Positions 62,504-64,000 of a stretch of DNA of 64,000 nt are shown in pieces. Position numbers and translations under genes: made by a program. The DNA lies in assembly GCF_031453555.1 (NCBI RefSeq), contig NZ_JAVIZM010000001.1:1185001-1249000 (forward strand), given 5' to 3'. Origin of the DNA: Bacillus sp. SLBN-46. Lineage in GTDB: Bacteria > Bacillota > Bacilli > Bacillales > Cytobacillaceae. The first letter of the stretch is position 1. Each line of letters opens with the position of its first letter. The notes under the pieces were generated by a model that searched no databases, was not told the origin of the DNA, and saw nothing but the letters and a program-made list of their open reading frames with translations.

Positions 62504-63490
62504 ATGCTAAAACATATTAAACGATACTTAATTACATACATCATAGTTCAATTTGTGATGAATATGGTCCATCCTGGTATTATCTTTGCCACAACAGATG
62601 GTACTCCTCTCGTAAATATTGACAGTCCTAGTTTACAAGGAAAGACAGTCACTGTTTCAGGAACGGTGGAAGGTGCCCCACAAAATGCTGAATTAATTAT
62701 TAAAGGGGATAATTTTACATCTGAAACCATTACGGTTGATTATGATACAGGAAATTGGTCCTATCAGTTTCCTGATGAATTTAGTAGTGGTGAGTATCAT
62801 TATACGATTCTAGCTACCGTTGATTCGCAATCAACTCCATCTACAACTAATTTAGATTTTACTGTTGATGCAACGGGACCTATTATAGGGATAAACAGCT
62901 CTAGATTTCAAAACAATAATGTAATTATTACAGGCACTGTTATAGATAATACACCTAGTAATGTCATTACAATGGAAATATATGATAACAGTATTCCAAG
63001 CAATCCAACAAAGATTAATGATGTAGATATTATAAATCCGACACCAACTAATAATCAGTGGACATTTTCGTTCCCAACCGAATTTGTGGAAGGTCCCTAT
63101 TATTATAAAATAAGGGCAACTGATTCTTTGGGAAATTTTTCTGAAAAAAGTTATACATTTTATGTAGGTGAATTGCCAAAGGTATCTTCTGTTAAAGTTA
63201 ATTATGCGGATATTGATCTGATAACTGGTGATAGGATTACACCTACTATTGAGTTGCTTAACAGCGAATATATGAATCATGTAACAACAAATACAAAAGT
63301 AACAGTTTCTATAACTGATAATATGATTACAACAGATACAATTAGAAATTCTATAGTGGTTTTAAACAGTGAAGGTGGAAAGGTGGATGGAGTAATTTCC
63401 CCACCTCAAAAGATCGGTAATGAAATTCAAGTGGAGTTTTTCCCCAACTTCATTATTACAAGCGAGCACAACATATTATATATTAATTAA
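62504..63490 (+). CDS. N-terminal part of a large Ig-domain multihaem cytochrome, ended by a frameshift
   Basis: A 328-codon frame behind AAGGATGG. Signal peptide to about residue 30 (ends IIFATT). Two bacterial Ig-like (Big) modules follow (LVNIDSPSLQGKTVTVSGTVEG...; IIGINSSRFQNNNVIITGTVID...) and a further Ig/SbsA-like module (VSSVKVNYADIDLITGDRITPTI). It has no haem site itself. The frame ends at 63488 in an ATTAATTAAT stretch, while the next frame continues without a stop to the end of the window and contains CXXCH motifs. The sense of the protein (EHNILYIN, then PLLIDQDPQN) joins smoothly if four bases are removed. So this is one gene, broken or slipped. Confidence 0.75.
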   Translation: MLKHIKRYLITYIIVQFVMNMVHPGIIFATTDGTPLVNIDSPSLQGKTVTVSGTVEGAPQNAELIIKGDNFTSETITVDYDTGNWSYQFPDEFSSGEYHYTILATVDSQSTPSTTNLDFTVDATGPIIGINSSRFQNNNVIITGTVIDNTPSNVITMEIYDNSIPSNPTKINDVDIINPTPTNNQWTFSFPTEFVEGPYYYKIRATDSLGNFSEKSYTFYVGELPKVSSVKVNYADIDLITGDRITPTIELLNSEYMNHVTTNTKVTVSITDNMITTDTIRNSIVVLNSEGGKVDGVISPPQKIGNEIQVEFFPNFIITSEHNILYIN

Positions 63491-64000
63491 TCCATTGTTA
63501 ATTGATCAAGATCCGCAAAATCCAAATTGGACAGCAGACTCATCAGGTAATCCACTTTTACCAGTGATTAAAAAGTTTACTACTGAAAGAGAAAGTGATG
63601 TTTCTAAGATATCAGCAGATAAACAAGCGCTCCATCATATGAGTGATCCTCACGGGGATAATGGAATGAATACGAATACTTGTGGCAATTGTCATAGTAC
63701 ACATACATCTAACCTTAGGGATATTTCAGATGAACCAACCACCCAGGGTGAAAACCTGGAACAGCCCAATTTTAATTACTCTTCTTATAATTATTGTATG
63801 GCTTGTCATGACGGAACGGTTGCTCCTGCACCCGAAAATATGCACCAGAATGGCCATTACCCTGAGTACGGCAGTACTTCCCAAGGTAACGAAAAATATA
63901 GTGCTGGAGATTGTGCAAGCTGCCATAATCCTCACCTGACTTGGAGTAAGGAGAACCCGAATAGATTGAAGGATCATTTCGTTCATTTGCACAACGATTA
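63486..64000 (+). pseudogene. Continuation of the frameshifted cytochrome gene, haem-bearing part (partial)
   Basis: An open frame with no start codon of its own that continues the gene at 62504 in the next phase and runs off the window. It reads INPLLIDQDPQNPNWTADSS..., then three haem sites with doubled-CXXCH spacing: CGNCHSTH (from 63681), CMACHDGT and CASCHNPH. These match the motifs of the hexahaem cytochrome just upstream. The join lies in a tandem ATTA repeat (about 63482-63491). Whether it is a true mutation, a slipped-strand variant or a sequencing error cannot be decided from one sequence. Confidence 0.7.

Overview
The window is a low-GC Gram-positive chromosome segment, almost certainly from a member of the Bacillaceae. 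It opens with the 3' end of a 23S rRNA gene and a complete 5S rRNA. From about 41 to 50 kb it carries the Bacillus-type order tagO, yvyE, degS, degU, fakB (yviA), comFA, comFC, hpf, with secA nearby. I would not name a species; the multihaem cytochromes and choline-type wall-binding repeats are not features of B. subtilis itself. Genes are Bacillus-like in having strong AGGAGG ribosome binding sites and frequent TTG starts, and Rho-independent terminators are common.

Layout. 0-3 kb: rRNA end, a DUF4359 protein, a CPBP membrane protease and small hypothetical genes. 3.4-13 kb: three large secreted proteins, namely an InhA-like M6 metalloprotease, an S8 subtilisin-like protease with C-terminal wall-binding repeats, and a repeat-rich glucosaminidase. 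13.2-16.8 kb: a lic operon for phosphocholine activation (a wHTH-cytidylyltransferase-choline kinase fusion, a LicB-type permease, LicC). 16.8-17.2 kb: seven 52-bp tandem hairpin repeats. 17.2-21 kb: a NERD-domain protein and two further wall-binding hydrolases. 21-36 kb: a cell-wall polysaccharide locus (WecC, TagA, LicD, two flippases, a Wzy-like polymerase, two GT4 glycosyltransferases, an MBOAT/SGNH acylation pair, TagO and an LCP transferase). 36.5-42 kb: a wall-bound double 5'-nucleotidase and a second TagO. 42-50 kb: the degSU/comF/hpf block with a NERD gene inserted. 50-55 kb: a DUF5667 protein, an APH-fold kinase and secA. 55.8-64 kb: a multihaem c-type cytochrome cluster that runs off the window, its last gene broken by a frameshift.

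How the parts fit. The first 42 kb reads as one system. LicB-type uptake, LicA-type phosphorylation and LicC-type activation would supply CDP-choline. LicD, encoded inside the wall-polymer locus, would transfer phosphocholine to a polymer probably started by TagO/TagA and probably containing ManNAc uronic acid. Five secreted enzymes ending or starting in GW/WYY repeats (choline-binding type) would dock on that polymer. This resembles the pneumococcal arrangement. The assignment to choline is inference from family membership and co-location.

The last 8 kb encodes at least 28 intact CXXCH haem sites in four complete or near-complete genes plus three more in the broken gene, together with TPR and NHL-propeller proteins. 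It looks like an electron-transfer route from the membrane to the outside of a Gram-positive cell. No cytochrome maturation genes are visible in the window.
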